Positions 32,401 through 43,877 are shown, counted from the first letter of the stretch. The stretch: 64,000 bases of DNA from Lytechinus variegatus (GCF_018143015.1 NC_054743.1:28554934-28618933), one strand, 5' to 3'. The notes: a model not told the origin generated them from the sequence alone. Numbers and translations: made by a program.

Positions 32401-35400
32401 TTAAAATGTAGAAAAATCTTCAGGAAATTATAAATGTATAATTTTACAGGATTTATTCAAAGTGTAAACTATTTTTTGATACGCACTGTATAGAGTTCAC
32501 TTTAATATTGCAAACTTAAGTTTTAGAAATCCCGCTAATAACAAAACGGATGAAAAACAAGTAAGGGAAAGATTTGTATATTTTTTTACAAAGGTGATAT
32601 TGACAATCTCAGAGAATACCCTGTATTTGTTAATCAAAGACAGATATATTCGGCACCATAATCTAACGAATCAATCACACTGATGTTTTTTATAATTCAC
32701 ATAAAATACATTGTTAATTGCTAATCTTTGCTAGATTGAGAAACAAATTCATAATTCGGAGTTAATAAAGTTTGTGTCCAATTGATCTTCTTTAGATGTG
32801 GATTGATGAGAATCTAACGTGGGATCCTAGTGAGTACGGAGGAGTAAACATTACAACTGTCAAACCAAGTGACGTCTGGCTTCCGGATATTTCCCTCTAT
32901 GAAAAGTAAGGAGTATCATTTGCTTGTTGATAAAGGAAGCAACAAAAGCGGTTATATTACGGGCTTTGGCGGTCTTTGAATTATACCCAACTCGAGATGA
33001 TAAAAAGGCATAAACCAGTCAGTATAGGCATGATAAGAGGGGCAGGGTTGCGAGAGGGATTATCACGAGAGGTGTTAGGACTGAGCGAGAATCGCCAACA
33101 TAATGCAGTAGGGGGGGGGGGAGGGGGGCATGCTGATCTGCAGTATTGTATATTCTTTATTGCCTTTTTATACAAGGCCGATCACAAGTTTATGACCTTT
33201 GAAAGACCAAAAGACATAAGTAACCTAAATGCAATCGTAATTTTTCACAAAAAAACAACAACAAGATAAAACGGATGAATTATTGCATACTCACCTATAA
33301 GGTGGGAATATCAGGTGAAGGTCACAACCTAACACAGCCAGCAACAATCATGGAAATGAGCTGTCTTACAATCATGTAGAAGACAATGAGAGTTAAATTG
33401 ATTCCCATATCGTTCAATATATATCCATCATTCAGCGCTCAGAAGGAATTCATCAACTTTCAAGAAACATTCATTATGGTGTCTCCTAATGGCGAGATGG
33501 ATTGGTACTTTCCTGCAACTGTGACGTCACTGTGTAAAGTAGACATTACATACTTCCCTTACGATGTTCAAAGGTGTAACGTCACGTTCGGTCCCTGGTC
33601 GTACATGAAACACATGGTATGTAATGTGGCTGTAAACTCCTATTATTGTTCGTCTAAATTCGAAAACACCGTAAATATATTAAAAATGCATGTGAAATGA
33701 CTATGAACCGCTGGGAGGTCTTTATCGAAAATTGATAAAAATTGATAAAGTTCGAGTCTGACGAAAAATTGCAATGAGTCCGGGACGAAACTGCTGTTTT
33801 GATTCAACAATTTTGAAAAAAAGACATCTTGGTTGTTCACAGTCATGAAGGGCACTTAAAGAAACGCTTTCTCTATTCTTTAATTCGACGTGTGTAGTGG
33901 AGGCCCAAACTCCCTAATAACTCTCGAAGACAATCTTATCAACAAGCCACTCAGAAGAAGGTATAATTTCCTGTGAAATTATAAACCTAAATTTTAAATA
34001 TTTATCAACCATAGTTTTTTTTATCATTTTTCATCTTACGTTTTTACTTTCCATTATCAATAATACATTTCTTAATCTACATCTATCGATATGTCCCCTC
34101 ACATTTATTGTTATTGTTTAAGGTACTAGAGATCTCCCCCAATAAGTTCCTGACAAGACAAACGCTTCTGCAATCGAAAAAGAAGTATTTGTAAATTATA
34201 TAAACCAAACGTTCATATCTTCTCTTGATAATACTTGTTATGGACTATATTGACACCTGAGAAGACTAGAACTGATTTAGCAACCACTCTCCCCTCACCC
34301 CCATAATCTTGTCAATTTCGTAAATTCTTCTCCGTGACGCAGGTTGACTTTCAGCTTTCTCGGCATTCCGACACCACAATGGACCTCTTCCATCAGAACG
34401 ATGTCTGGGTCTTGCAACACTCTGTAGGCCAAACCCTTGACAAGGAACTATGTTGTGATAATCGTACCTGGAGCGCCATAACTTACCAGATTACCATTCG
34501 ACGAATGTCTCTGTTCTACACTAAGACGGTGGTGCTGCCCGCCTTGCTCTTCACCATGCTCATGACCATTGTCTGTTGGCTTCATCCAGCCTCTGGTGAG
34601 AAGGTGACCTTGGCTGTCAGTAACCTTCTGGCTTTAATCCTCTTCCAGCAGCTCGTAGCCGATAGGATGCCACCGAGCGGGGAAACTACGTCAATTCTTG
34701 GTAACGGAAGAATGCATTAATTTACGTGGATGCAATTAGCCCAGGGCTGTATCATAAAAAAAATGTTCTTAAATGTAAATAGGTCAGACCCCACCCACTC
34801 CCTCGCCCTCCTCTACGTTGTGATAAGAATATGTCTTGGTTGGCTTCTCGGAATAGCAGTTTTATTTCGAGGTTCTTGCCCATGTGCATCTATACAAGGC
34901 TTTGCATATAGTCTGTCTCGTTTATTTTTTCCCTGATTTCCTTTGTTTTTCAGAGCATCTAAACCTTTATGAATATTGTGATTCGTCTGAAAATTGGTTT
35001 TTAAATGATAAAACTTCGACTAAAATACATTACGCCCCTCACTTTAAAACGCATAATCATGCCGGCCTCTCCTTTTCTTTGCCATCTTCAGTGGATTTCT
35101 TCATCTCGATGATAGCTATGTGTGGAGTTGAGGTCTTTTGCGCCATCGCGGTTCTGCGTATCTACCACATGGGTGGACAGACCGAGCTTCCACATTTCCT
35201 TAGAAGATTGATGCTATATGGACCCGTTCTTTCCCTCTACAATGGAAAGAGAACCAAGGAGATCTTGAAAACACAACAGGCAAATCATGAGTAAGTATTC
35301 ACATGTACACACAAAGAATTGTGGCTGCACCCACAAGATTGCAGAATTGATGCTCAAGCAATGGCGTATCTAGGACTAACGGTGCCAGGGGCAAGTACTA

Positions 35401-36841
35401 AAACCGCAACCCTTTCAAAGTGTACATGTATTTACTACTCTTAGTAAGAACATGACCAGTCAAAATAAAACATAATCGATGCGAGTGTAAATATTCGTCA
35501 ATAGTAAGACGTTAAGATGCAACATTCTATTTGTTGTGTGTAGTCATATATATGCGTATACATGTAACTAACTAAACTATTATTGCGAGCGTGAAGCGCG
35601 GGCTGAGAATTATTGATATTCAGACCTGAGAAAATAAATACATCAAGATACCGTTTCAGAAACTCACTAGATGATAGGCATCTCCTTTAATATATCGACC
35701 TCATACGAGGGCAAAGCATGAGCCTAATATCTTTTTTTCAATATCAAGATCTTAAAGGACAAGTCCACCCGATATAAAGTTGATATGAATAAATAGAGAG
35801 AAGTTCAGCTAGCAAAACACTGAAAATTTCATCAAAATTGAGTGTAAAATAAGCTTCTTTATTTTGTTTCGCTTAATTTCACAAAACGTATGCATATCCT
35901 GGTCGGTATGCAAATGAAGAGAAGGATGACGTCATCCACTCACTTTCTTTTGTATCTTATTATATAAAGTATGACAGCTTCTAATTTTCTCCTCATTGTC
36001 GATAGAAACAAAGATGAATTCCTCCCTGAACAACATATTTAGGGACACAGACACAAAACGATTATCAGAATAACCGTGATAAGTTATATCAATCTCACCG
36101 TTAGAAAATGTGTGATTCTATTGTCCCTTGTCTTTGGAACATGACGTCTTGATCGAAATGAATCATTTTTTTGTTACTCTTTCATCAAAAGACACAACAT
36201 TCTGATACTTAAGGTATACTTCGTGAATTAGTACGTATGGATATACAGTATATAGAATACCAGTCCTAGCTTGTAAACAACCTTGCGTACGACCGCCTTT
36301 CATGTAGGCCTAGTCGGCAAAAGTTCCTGCGTGTATCAAGCCTAATGTGGTTTTGCCATTACAATCACTTAATTTCGTCATTGTAGTACAGACCTACACT
36401 AGATCCGGCCCTGCCTTATTTTTAGTCCGTAAAGTACAAAGGTAATTTCTGAACAAGACCCTGAAATACATCTAGCATAAAAAATGTTCTATTGTCTTTA
36501 CCGTATTCTTTAGAAGACGCCGAAGAACTCAACGAAGCCATATTACATCCGGGGAAACTCCGCAGACCTGTATAGATCACCACTCGGCAGGCACATCAAG
36601 AGTAGAAATTCGAGAAGACGACCCGCAGTATACGACAGTCAATCCGCTGCTCCATGCAAACAACGTGAACGCCAATATCCGTGACACCTGTCCAGATCAC
36701 ATGCAGTGTGACCCGGAAATGATTGCAGAAATTTGGCGCGAAACTGCAATCGTCATAGATAAACTAATGTTCTATTCGTTGTTTTTAATTACGGTCGCAT
36801 ACTGTGTGTACATCATCATATCATTTCTGTGCAAGTTCTAA
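26349..36841 (+). CDS. Nicotinic acetylcholine receptor-like alpha-type subunit, gene 2 (complete)
   Basis: Eight exons (26349-26409, 29378-29526, 30319-30363, 32796-32905, 33436-33616, 34343-34700, 35092-35290, 36514-36841) join in frame to 476 codons plus stop. Residues 1-19 form a signal peptide; Cys-loop 155-169; loop B Trp176; vicinal Cys219/220; M1 about 240-262; M2 268-290 with GEK at 267-269; M3 about 303-327; M4 about 452-473. Sequons occur at NSST, NLT, NIT and NRT. The cytoplasmic loop is short. The vicinal cysteines mark an alpha-type subunit and GEK a cation pore. Glu217 stands where nicotinic alpha subunits carry the ligand-binding Tyr190, so the agonist site is atypical. An in-frame ATG 18 bp upstream (26331) would give 482 aa. 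Exon lengths match gene 1, showing tandem duplication. Confidence 0.95.
28312..28520 (-). mobile_element. MITE family D, truncated copy 3
   Basis: Begins GGCGATCCATACATGTCGTACGGG, the reverse complement of the right end of the copy at 21886, and stays similar through CTGATAACCAACAAAAAT before similarity stops. It lies in intron 1 of channel gene 2. Confidence 0.55.
28650..28960. repeat. Degenerate tandem repeat of about 85-bp units
   Basis: Three diverged units start at about 28687 (AAGGATGTCTTTTTACG), 28773 (AAGGGTATCTATTTCG) and 28857 (AAGGATGTCCTTTTTGC). The second and third continue with variants of CGTGTTTAGGGTCGAATTTG. A short palindrome, CACGTTACGTACGTAACGTG, sits at 28721-28740. It lies in intron 1 of channel gene 2. 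Confidence 0.5.
29378..29526 (+). CDS. Channel gene 2, N-terminal extracellular exon
   Basis: 149 bp. I placed the acceptor at CGACAATAG because this gives TSLFDDRHEKRLVYNLL, aligned with TSEFGDRYEKQLVSDLL of gene 1, and the right phase. The nearer AG at GATGACAG would break the frame. The donor is GTGAGT. Confidence 0.92.
30319..30363 (+). CDS. Channel gene 2, 45-bp exon
   Basis: Encodes DEAKQQITVLHFMRM. Acceptor CTATACAATAG, donor GTAAGT, phase 0 at both ends, the same as gene 1. Confidence 0.93.
30613..31119. mobile_element. MITE family B ('AGGGGAAGTTCACCCTGA' ends)
   Basis: TTTAAAGGGGAAGTTCACCC on the left and GGGTGAACTTCCCCTTTAA on the right, with TTTAA at both edges suggesting a TTAA target site. 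The inverted similarity runs on for roughly 100 bp. Two TGACGTCA octamers (30748, 30978) sit in the two arms. It lies in intron 3 of channel gene 2. Confidence 0.75.
31506..32488. mobile_element. Tc1/mariner-type non-autonomous element, copy 1
   Basis: The 983-bp element begins CAGTGCGTATCAAAACAAAG and ends TTTTTTGATACGCACTG, a clear terminal inverted repeat, flanked by TA on both sides as expected for Tc1/mariner. No transposase remains. It lies in intron 3 of channel gene 2; a sister copy is at 59788-60747. Confidence 0.85.
32796..32905 (+). CDS. Channel gene 2, 110-bp exon (loop A)
   Basis: Encodes MWIDENLTWDPSEYGGVN and VWLPDISLYE. It starts after CTTCTTTAG and ends in phase 2 at GTAAGG. 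It shows almost exact DNA identity with gene 1 over the first 50 bases only. Confidence 0.95.
33436..33616 (+). CDS. Channel gene 2, Cys-loop exon
   Basis: Encodes AQKEFINFQETFIMVS, NGEMDWYFPA, the Cys-loop (C-KVDITYFPYDVQR-C) and loop B GPWSYM. Acceptor CATCATTCAG, donor GTATGT. Confidence 0.96.
34343..34700 (+). CDS. Channel gene 2, exon with loop C, M1 and M2
   Basis: Encodes VDFQLSRHSDTTMDLF, the loop C pair in DKELCCDNRTW, ITIRRMSLFYTK, M1 and M2. The stretch 34574-34692 differs from gene 1 (20795-20913) at only 5 of 119 bases, all silent, while the sequence just upstream is much more diverged. Confidence 0.97.
35092..35290 (+). CDS. Channel gene 2, M3 exon
   Basis: Encodes M3 (DFFISMIAMCGVEVFCAIAV) and RIYHMGGQTELPHFLRRLM. 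Acceptor CCATCTTCAG, donor GTAAGT, phase 2 end. Confidence 0.95.
35752..36035. mobile_element. MITE family A, truncated copy
   Basis: Begins TTAAAGGACAAGTCCACCCG and matches other family A copies up to GAATTCCTCCCTGAACAAC, then stops. It contains a TGACGTCA octamer at 35927. It lies in the last intron of channel gene 2. Confidence 0.6.
36514..36841 (+). CDS. Channel gene 2, last exon: cytoplasmic loop and M4
   Basis: Starts with a basic RRRRTQRS run, then an acidic loop with QYTTVNPLLHANNVN, then IAEIWRETAIVIDKL and the M4 helix, ending SFLCKF and TAA. The only AATAAA noticed downstream is at about 37360, roughly 520 bp after the stop. Confidence 0.94.
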
Positions 36842-37684
36842 GCATAGATTTCTTTATGTAATTTCTTACTAATTCCAGATCTAAGTTTCTTAAATCAGTC
36901 GCGAGGTTATATCATAAAATATTCCGCATCTTTCAAAAATATTTTGTGACGTTTGAAAGTCATGATGAGCAAGCTATTAATTGGTAAAGAACTGATTTAA
37001 AATGGCCTAACATTGGGTGATTTCAAGTCGGGTGTTGGTGATGGTTTTAGTGTTAGAAGCGCAAATTGGATTGCTTCCTCTAGCTCCAAACCTATTCTGA
37101 GTTTTAAAACTGATCCAGATCACATTATTCACATCTCAATAACTAGTGAGTGACCTTTCAGGACCATCTCCATTGGTGTTATACTCGTGTAAAAATAGAC
37201 CTTGCACCAACACCAAAAGTTCAACACTGAACTTGAAGTCACCCAGCATGCCCAGTGTCCTAATTCAATGGATGTATTTCTAAGATATATCACATGCAAT
37301 TCTGCTCATGGAATCTTAATAGGGACTTTTTTCTTACCTTGCCCCAGAACGAATTCGAGAATAAAGTAAGCGTATTGCAATTAAGGGTTATGGTACCGCT
37401 GGGAGGTCTTTGTGATAGTTTACCAAACCGGAACACAGGGGCCGCGGAAGTGAGGGGGGGTGTACACGGTTCCAAAACTGTGTACAAAAATGTAATAATG
37501 ACCATATGATTGTGATTTTTTGCAAGGTCAGCCCCCCCCCCTCCACTTTGAAAACCGTTCCGCGGCCCCTGGAACAGTAGTTTCGTCCTAAGTTCCGGAG
37601 CTACCCTGGGTCCAGAAAGAAACTGCTGCTAATTTGATAACCAATTTTCTACAAAGACTTCTTGGTTGCTATTAGTCATGGAGA
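36842..37684. other. 3' flank of channel gene 2, no further gene
   Basis: Likely includes the gene 2 3' UTR. Around 37390-37680 it carries repeat text (CGCTGGGAGGTCTTT and GACTTCTTGGTTG) that also occurs at about 33707-33840, so a diverged repeat family is present in both places. Confidence 0.5.
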
Positions 37685-37795
37685 CAGGGCGTCGATCCAT
37701 TTTTCAGAGTGGGGGGGGGGGCAAAATCATGAATCAACGTTTCAAAAGCGCTCGATCGCACAAAACAAACTTACCCACCCACCCACACCCACCCT

Positions 37796-37828
<33 letters not shown>

Positions 37829-37982
37829 GTACATATGTTTGTGTGTGTGTGTGACTGATGAGAATGGGAGTAGGCCTGTGTGTGTGTGAGAGAGAGTTTG
37901 TTTTGTGTGATCGAGCAACTTTCGAACGTTGATTCATGATTTTGTCCCCGCCCCAATCTGAATAATGGATCGACGCCCCTGA
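37685..37982. repeat. Fold-back element with microsatellite loop
   Basis: The arms (37685-37772 and 37894-37982) are inverted copies containing GGGCGTCGATCCAT, AAAATCATGAATCAACG and CACAAAACAAAC. The loop is a CA/TA/TG microsatellite at about 37795-37853. The ends resemble CAGGGGCG-type DNA element termini. Confidence 0.65.
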
Positions 37983-39605
37983 CAGGGGCTGCCGGTCCCA
38001 CGATCGATTGGGCAAAGCAAATTTTCGGAGTATTAAATTTCATGTCTATTTCGGACAATAAAATACGGATTTTCATTTTCATCTTTTTTCCTAAAATGAC
38101 TTGATATAGTTCATGATATTTGCTCCGTCGACAATTGCTTCGCTATGTATAAATTCCACACGTTAATCGCATTGCTAAATTCAACCCTGGAGGCAACACT
38201 ATATCCTACTCTACACTTACTATTGCAATGCAACGCTACATCTCAGACAAAATAATGCCGGGAGGAATCGCCACAGGAGCAATGTTGTGTCACCGGCGTA
38301 AAGGGATTGTTTCACTTTGTGAGAAGCTGAAAAATTCCCAAACTGAGATGAAACGTGTGTATGAGTGCCTGTCGTTGTCCTCTGAAACAGACCACAAACT
38401 GGATGAAAAACTCTTAATTAGATACAAACTGCAATTTATTAGCCTGATTCTGAGAACCCGTCTGCTAGACGGGTTAAGTTAATATGACCATTTTCCCCCA
38501 TCAAAATGTCCGTTGGCCGTGTTGACTGCCTTCTTATGTATGCATCTCCTAAGTATGCACACACTAACTGCACTGAACATTCTCTGTACCATGTACACAT
38601 TTCGTTTATCTAGAGTTCATGTGTTGCGGCGCACAGACTCGCTGTATACACATGTCATTGAAACCAACCCCCAATTATTTTTAAACTTTGGTTTACATCT
38701 CTTTAAGTTTTTAAATCATTCCTCTAGGTATGATACTGAGCCAATTTTCAAGAACGAAAATGAATATTTTTTTAAATCAGAACAAAGTAAAATAATAATT
38801 TTAACGACGCCTGCGTTGTAGACTCAAATAAGTGTATTTTCCATACTTTGATGTCATTTCTGAACGAATCTTGCTCAAAACCTGTTCACTCCGTAATTTG
38901 CGAGTTAATTTCAGTAAAACTGCTCGTTCTAGTTAACAGGTCGTTAAATATCAAGAACACGACCCTCGACTTCGCTTTTTAAGACTTTGGACTAGACTGT
39001 TCAGTGCAAAAAGGTGAATGTATCAAAGGTGTCAGCATTATGTGAAATTGAAAAGTACATGTTTGTTTGAAGAGATGAAGGCTTCTACTCTTAATGTGTT
39101 TTATCGTATCTGATGCAAACATATTTTCAATACTCTGTTGGGGAAAAAGTATTTGTTAAATTTTCGGAGGGGCAAGTCTACCTAACCCCTACTCCTTCAA
39201 TATCCCTGTAGAACCTTAAGTATTGACTTTAATTAGGGTGTTAATGTACGTCGCGTTAGGCATCAGTCGCAACTCAGAGTAGCCTGCTATGGCGCCGCTG
39301 GAATTTGAGCGGGACCTTCCTGGGAATACATTTTGGTTCCTGTCAATCTTGAATTCACCACGAGATCATCGACCGATTTCTGAGCGGCCAGTGACCACTC
39401 GATAGCCTTTGATCCAACGAGCTCATTTTTTTTTTACCTAAATCGTTCACTGGCGACCGCTCGATTATGTCGCGACGCGTCGCGACGGTGCCCAAGCTGC
39501 CAGTGAATAGTGAGCAGGCGCCGCCAGAAGTTTCAGTCCGCTATAACTCGTAAGCGGCGCCTATATTCACTAGCAGCCCGGCGCCGCCAGAAGTTTCACT
39601 CTTAA
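37983..39605. other. Gene-poor stretch
   Basis: No convincing gene. An 84-codon frame at 38228 is discussed under rejected items. GC-rich sequence at 39270-39600 contains GGCGCCGCCAGAAGTTTCA twice (39517 and 39579). Confidence 0.5.
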
Positions 39606-41152
39606 AGCCCCAGTCACATATAGAGCCCGGACCATCCCGGATCTGATCCGGGGTGGTCCGGGGAGAGATCCGTGTTGGCGCCTTGGGCATCCTTGGAGGT
39701 CCGGGGTGGTCCGTGTTGGTCCTTGAACGTCCGGGAGGCCAACACGGCAGTTTTTGACTGTCAAAAACATCCGGCGTCATCCGTGGACTGCCGGGTTGGC
39801 AAAGCCATCCGGGATGGTCCGTGTAGGTCCGTGTGGCTGTCGTGTAGGTCCGTGTAGCTGCCGTGTAGGTCCGTGTAGCTGCCGTGTAGGTCCGTGTGGC
39901 TGCCTGGAGTATCCTTGGCAGTCCGTGTTCTTTTTTCCCATCAAAATCATTACAATGCTATTTACTTTATGAACTTTTCAGTAGTTGTTAAACAGTTGAC
40001 ACAAACATGCTTAATTTATTTATGATTAAATGGATGATTAAATAATTCAGGATATTTTCTTACGCTTTGGAGATTGGCCCCAACCTAATATTTGTAAACT
40101 TAGTGCATGTATGAATAATTTCTTCTATTTTTTTCTAATATTTACCCCAACTTTGTCTGTTTTTATTTCACATTTCATTTTTTTAATATGTTATATGTAT
40201 ATGTTATGTACCTGTTACATCGAAATTGTACATTAAGTTTTATACTACTCGATAGTTATGTGTCATCATCTTAACTTTTATTATGTTTTCTATTGACTTT
40301 GTAAATTTCTTTCCTTTATTGTGATTTCAATAAAGTGATATCAAATAAAATATCAAATCAGTGGCTTACCTAGGATTTTCCAAGGGGGTAGCAAAATCGT
40401 TCGCCAAAAAATTTGACAAGCCTAAAAAAAAAAAGGTTTTCAATCACAAATAAAGGATTTCGTACCCTAAAAAAAATTGACAAGCAAAAAAAAAGTTTTC
40501 AATCACAAATATGGGTGGTGGCTCGTCGGGGGGGGGGGGGTATGCTAGTGAATCGAATCGAAATTAAATTTGTCGTTCAAGATTTGAAGTACTTAACACT
40601 ACTGTTAAAACCGTAAACTGTGTTGTATAAAAAACAGCGTTTTTACTGGTTAAGGAAGTTTTGAGTTTTGATATCTTTTTTAAAAACATCATAATATAAT
40701 GTTGCGACAAGGGTGAGAAAAAATGAATAAATAAATAAATATCAGCTCATTATTATGAGCAGATTTAATTTGCCGTGCTGGTCAATAAAGCTGCCGTGTT
40801 GATCCTTGAGCTGACGTGTTGGTCCGTGTAGCTGACGTGTTGGTCCGTGTAGCTGACGTGTTGATCCGTGTAGCTGACGTGTTGGTCCGTGTTGCTGACG
40901 TGTAGGTCCGTGTTGCTGACGTGTTGGTCCGTGTTGGTCCTTGTCGCTGACGTGTTGGTCCGTGTTGCTGACGTGTTGGTCCGTGTTGACGACGTGCTCT
41001 GCCGGCATGGTCCGTGTTGATCCGTGTGAAGCTGCCGTGTTGATGCCGTGTTTACAGTCATCCGGGGCAAAACTATCCCGGACCTCCCCGGATCATGCCG
41101 GCATTGCCGTGTTGATCCGTGAGGATCCGTGTTTATATGTGACTGGGGCTAA
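39606..41152 (+). mobile_element. Non-autonomous element with AGCCCCAGTCACATATA ends and 21-bp minisatellites
   Basis: The 17-base terminus AGCCCCAGTCACATATA at 39606 recurs inverted at 41136-41152. Inside are two minisatellite blocks of 21-bp units (GTCCGTGTAGCTG-CCGTGTAG type at about 39820-39905; GTCCGTGTAGCTG-ACGTGTTG type at about 40800-40990). Between them lie an AT-rich segment ending in AATAAAGTGATATCAAATA, like a LINE or mRNA 3' end, and a CAGTGGCTTACCTAGG-type element end with poly-A/G runs. No transposase. The superfamily is unknown to me. Confidence 0.6.
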
Positions 41153-42648
41153 GCCAACACGTCAGCAACACGGACCTACACGTCAGCAACACGGACCAAC
41201 ACGTCAGCAACACGGACCTACACGTCAGCTACACGGACCAACACGTCAGCAACACGGACCAACACGTCAGCGACAAGGACCAACACGGACCAACACGTCA
41301 GCAACACGGACCTACACGTCAGCAACACGGACCAACACGTCAGCTACACGGATCAACACGTCAGCTACACGGACCAACACGTCAGCTCAAGGATCAACAC
41401 GGCAGCTTTATTGACCAGCACGGCAAATTAAATCTGCTCATAATAATGAGCTGATATTTATTTATTTATTCATTTTTGTCATACTTGTCGCAACATTATA
41501 TTATGATGTTTTTAAAAAAGATATCAAAACTCAAAACTTCCTTAACCAGTAAAAACGCTGTTTTTTATACAACACAGTTTACGGTTTTAACAGTAGTGTT
41601 AAGTACTTCAAATCTTGAACGACAAATTTAATTTCGATTCGATTCACTAGCATACCTACGGGGGCAGAGGGAGGGGGCAGTTTGCCCCCCCCCCTGACGA
41701 GCCACCACCCATATTTGTGATTGAAAACTTTTTTTTTGCTTGTCAATTTTTTTTCGGGTACGAAATCCTTTATTTGTGATTGAAAACCGTTTTTTTTTTT
41801 TTTTTTTTGGCTTGTCAAATTTTTTGGCGAACGATTTTGCCCCCCCCCCCCGTGGAAAATCCTAGGTAAGCCACTGATTTGATATTTTATTTGATATCAC
41901 TTTATTGAAATCACAATAAAGGAAAGAAATTTACAAAGTCAATAGAAAACATAATCAAAATTAAGATAGGCCCAGGTCCTGACACATAACTATCGATGAA
42001 GGGCAGTAGTATAAATCTTAATGTACAATTTCGATGTAACAGGTACATAACATATACATATAACATATTAAAAAAGATGAAATGTGAAATAATAATAACA
42101 GACAAAGTTGGGGTAAATATTAGAAAAAATAGAAGAAATTATTCATACATGCACTAAGTTTACAAATATTAGGTTGGGGCCAATCTCCAAAGCGTAAGAA
42201 AATATCCTGAATTATTTAATCATCCATTTAATCATAAATAAATTAAGCATGTTTGTGTCAACTATTTAACAACTACTGAAAAGTCCATAAAGTAAATAGC
42301 ATTGTAATGATTTTGATGGGAAAAAAGAACACGGACTGCCAAGGACATGAAGGATACTCCAGGCAGCCACACGGACCTACACGGCAGCTACACGGACCTA
42401 CACGGCAGCCACACGGACTTACACGGACCATCCCGGATGGCTTTGCCAACCCGGCAGTCCACGGATGACGCCGGATGTTTTTGACAGTCAAAAACTGCCG
42501 TGTTGGCCTCCCGGACGTTCAAGGACCAACACGGACCACCCCGGACCTCCAAGGATGCCCAAGGCGCCAACACGGATCTCTCCCCGGACCACCCCGGATC
42601 TGATCCGGGATGGTCCAGGGTGGTCCAGGCTCTATATGTGACTGAGCT
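41153..42648 (-). mobile_element. Inverted second copy of the same element, lacking its inner end
   Basis: Reading the minus strand from 42648 inward gives AGCTCAGTCACATATAGAG, then the same minisatellites, AT-rich middle and CAGTGGCTTACC block in the same order as 39606-40990. Differences are few and small, so the duplication is recent. The final 160 bases or so of the element are absent, and the copy abuts the terminus of its neighbour. Confidence 0.65.
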
Positions 42649-43136
42649 ATGCTCCGAATTACCAGTGGTGCCCGGGCAAACTTGGCTAAAAACTCGCCGC
42701 CAGGTCGCCGAGCAGGCTCATTTTGGGGGTTGTAACCGTAGCCTTAGTTCGGTAATAAAATCAACTTCTCCCTGAGCTGTTTCTTAACATCATTCATTAT
42801 ATAGGATTCCGTTCCTATCAGTTAAAGGGGGGGGGGGGTACTGATATGTATTTCTAAAGTAATAGAGTAAAATTTACAGAGTAAAATGCTGAAGATTTCA
42901 TCAGAATTGGATGACAAGTAACCAAGTTATTAAATTTTTAAGTTTAGCAATATTTCATCATTATTTTACCTAAAACATACTTTATTTTACTTCAAAAAAG
43001 GCATTTTATTTTCAAAACGGGCACATTTCATTTTGAAAAACGGCACTTTCCATTTTGAAAAAGCAAATATTTCTGCTCCGAGGATTCGTTTTTTTAGGGG
43101 GAGGGGGCAGTCCCCCCCCTTGCTCACCGGAGGGGG

Positions 43137-43276
43137 GGGGGCGTTTCATCAATATCTTCGTCCGACAAGTTGTCACATCTGACAACTTTCCTGGATTCTG
43201 ATTGGTTGAGAAGCACTGTTACTAGAGTAACTGTCGGATAAAACGTCCAACAAGTTCTTTCATAAAACGCTCCCCC
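43137..43276. mobile_element. MITE family F, second copy
   Basis: Ends GGGGGGCGTTTCATCAA and TTTCATAAAACGCTCCCC are inverted. The middle holds GACAAGTTGTCACATCTGAC and GTTACTAGAGTAACTGTCGG. It is the reverse complement of the copy at 25768-25926. Confidence 0.7.
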
Positions 43277-43877
43277 GGTTCCACTGCCCCTGATGCCTAT
43301 AGTACCTCATATTATTAAGGAGATAGTCGGCCCTATTACTGCATGATTATGATTATTTTATATTGTTAGTAATTTACAAGAAAACATACAATGTAGGAAG
43401 GATTGTGAAATAAATGCAGAAATTTGACAAGCATTGTGTATACATAAAACGTCTGAAATGCGAGGTTGAAAGAGGGCGTGACTGTTTGTGTGTATTTTAT
43501 GTGTGGGATTTGAAAAAGGCACGATAAGTTCCATATGATCCTACTATACTATAATATGTTTCGTTTCCTCCTTTATCAGTTCAATTTATTATTTTTTAGT
43601 TTGGATTTGGAAAATAAGACGAGTGAAGTAAGGAAGAACAGTAACATACTTCAGTGAAAGGTCATTTAAACTGTTTCTCTTCCATACGATTTGTAGGAAA
43701 TACGAAGAGACCGTTTTTTTTTACTGGTAAGAGCACAGTGTCCCACAGTTTGGAACACAAATAGAAATTACATTCAACAGTGTGAAACATAATAGGTAGT
43801 CAACCGTGTGAATATGCTGTTCACAGTCACACTGTCGAGGTGTCAACAGTGTGAAAATATCTTCGCAATGTGGATTT

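Noticed and set aside
38228-38482. 84-codon open frame with a hydrophilic, Lys/Glu-rich product
   Set aside because: No recognisable domain, no splice or promoter context; kept out of the gene list, though it is one of the less random-looking short frames.
40742-41414. Long open frames with TRQQHGP-type repeats on both strands
   Set aside because: They translate 21-bp minisatellite units; a repeat length divisible by three keeps frames open without coding.
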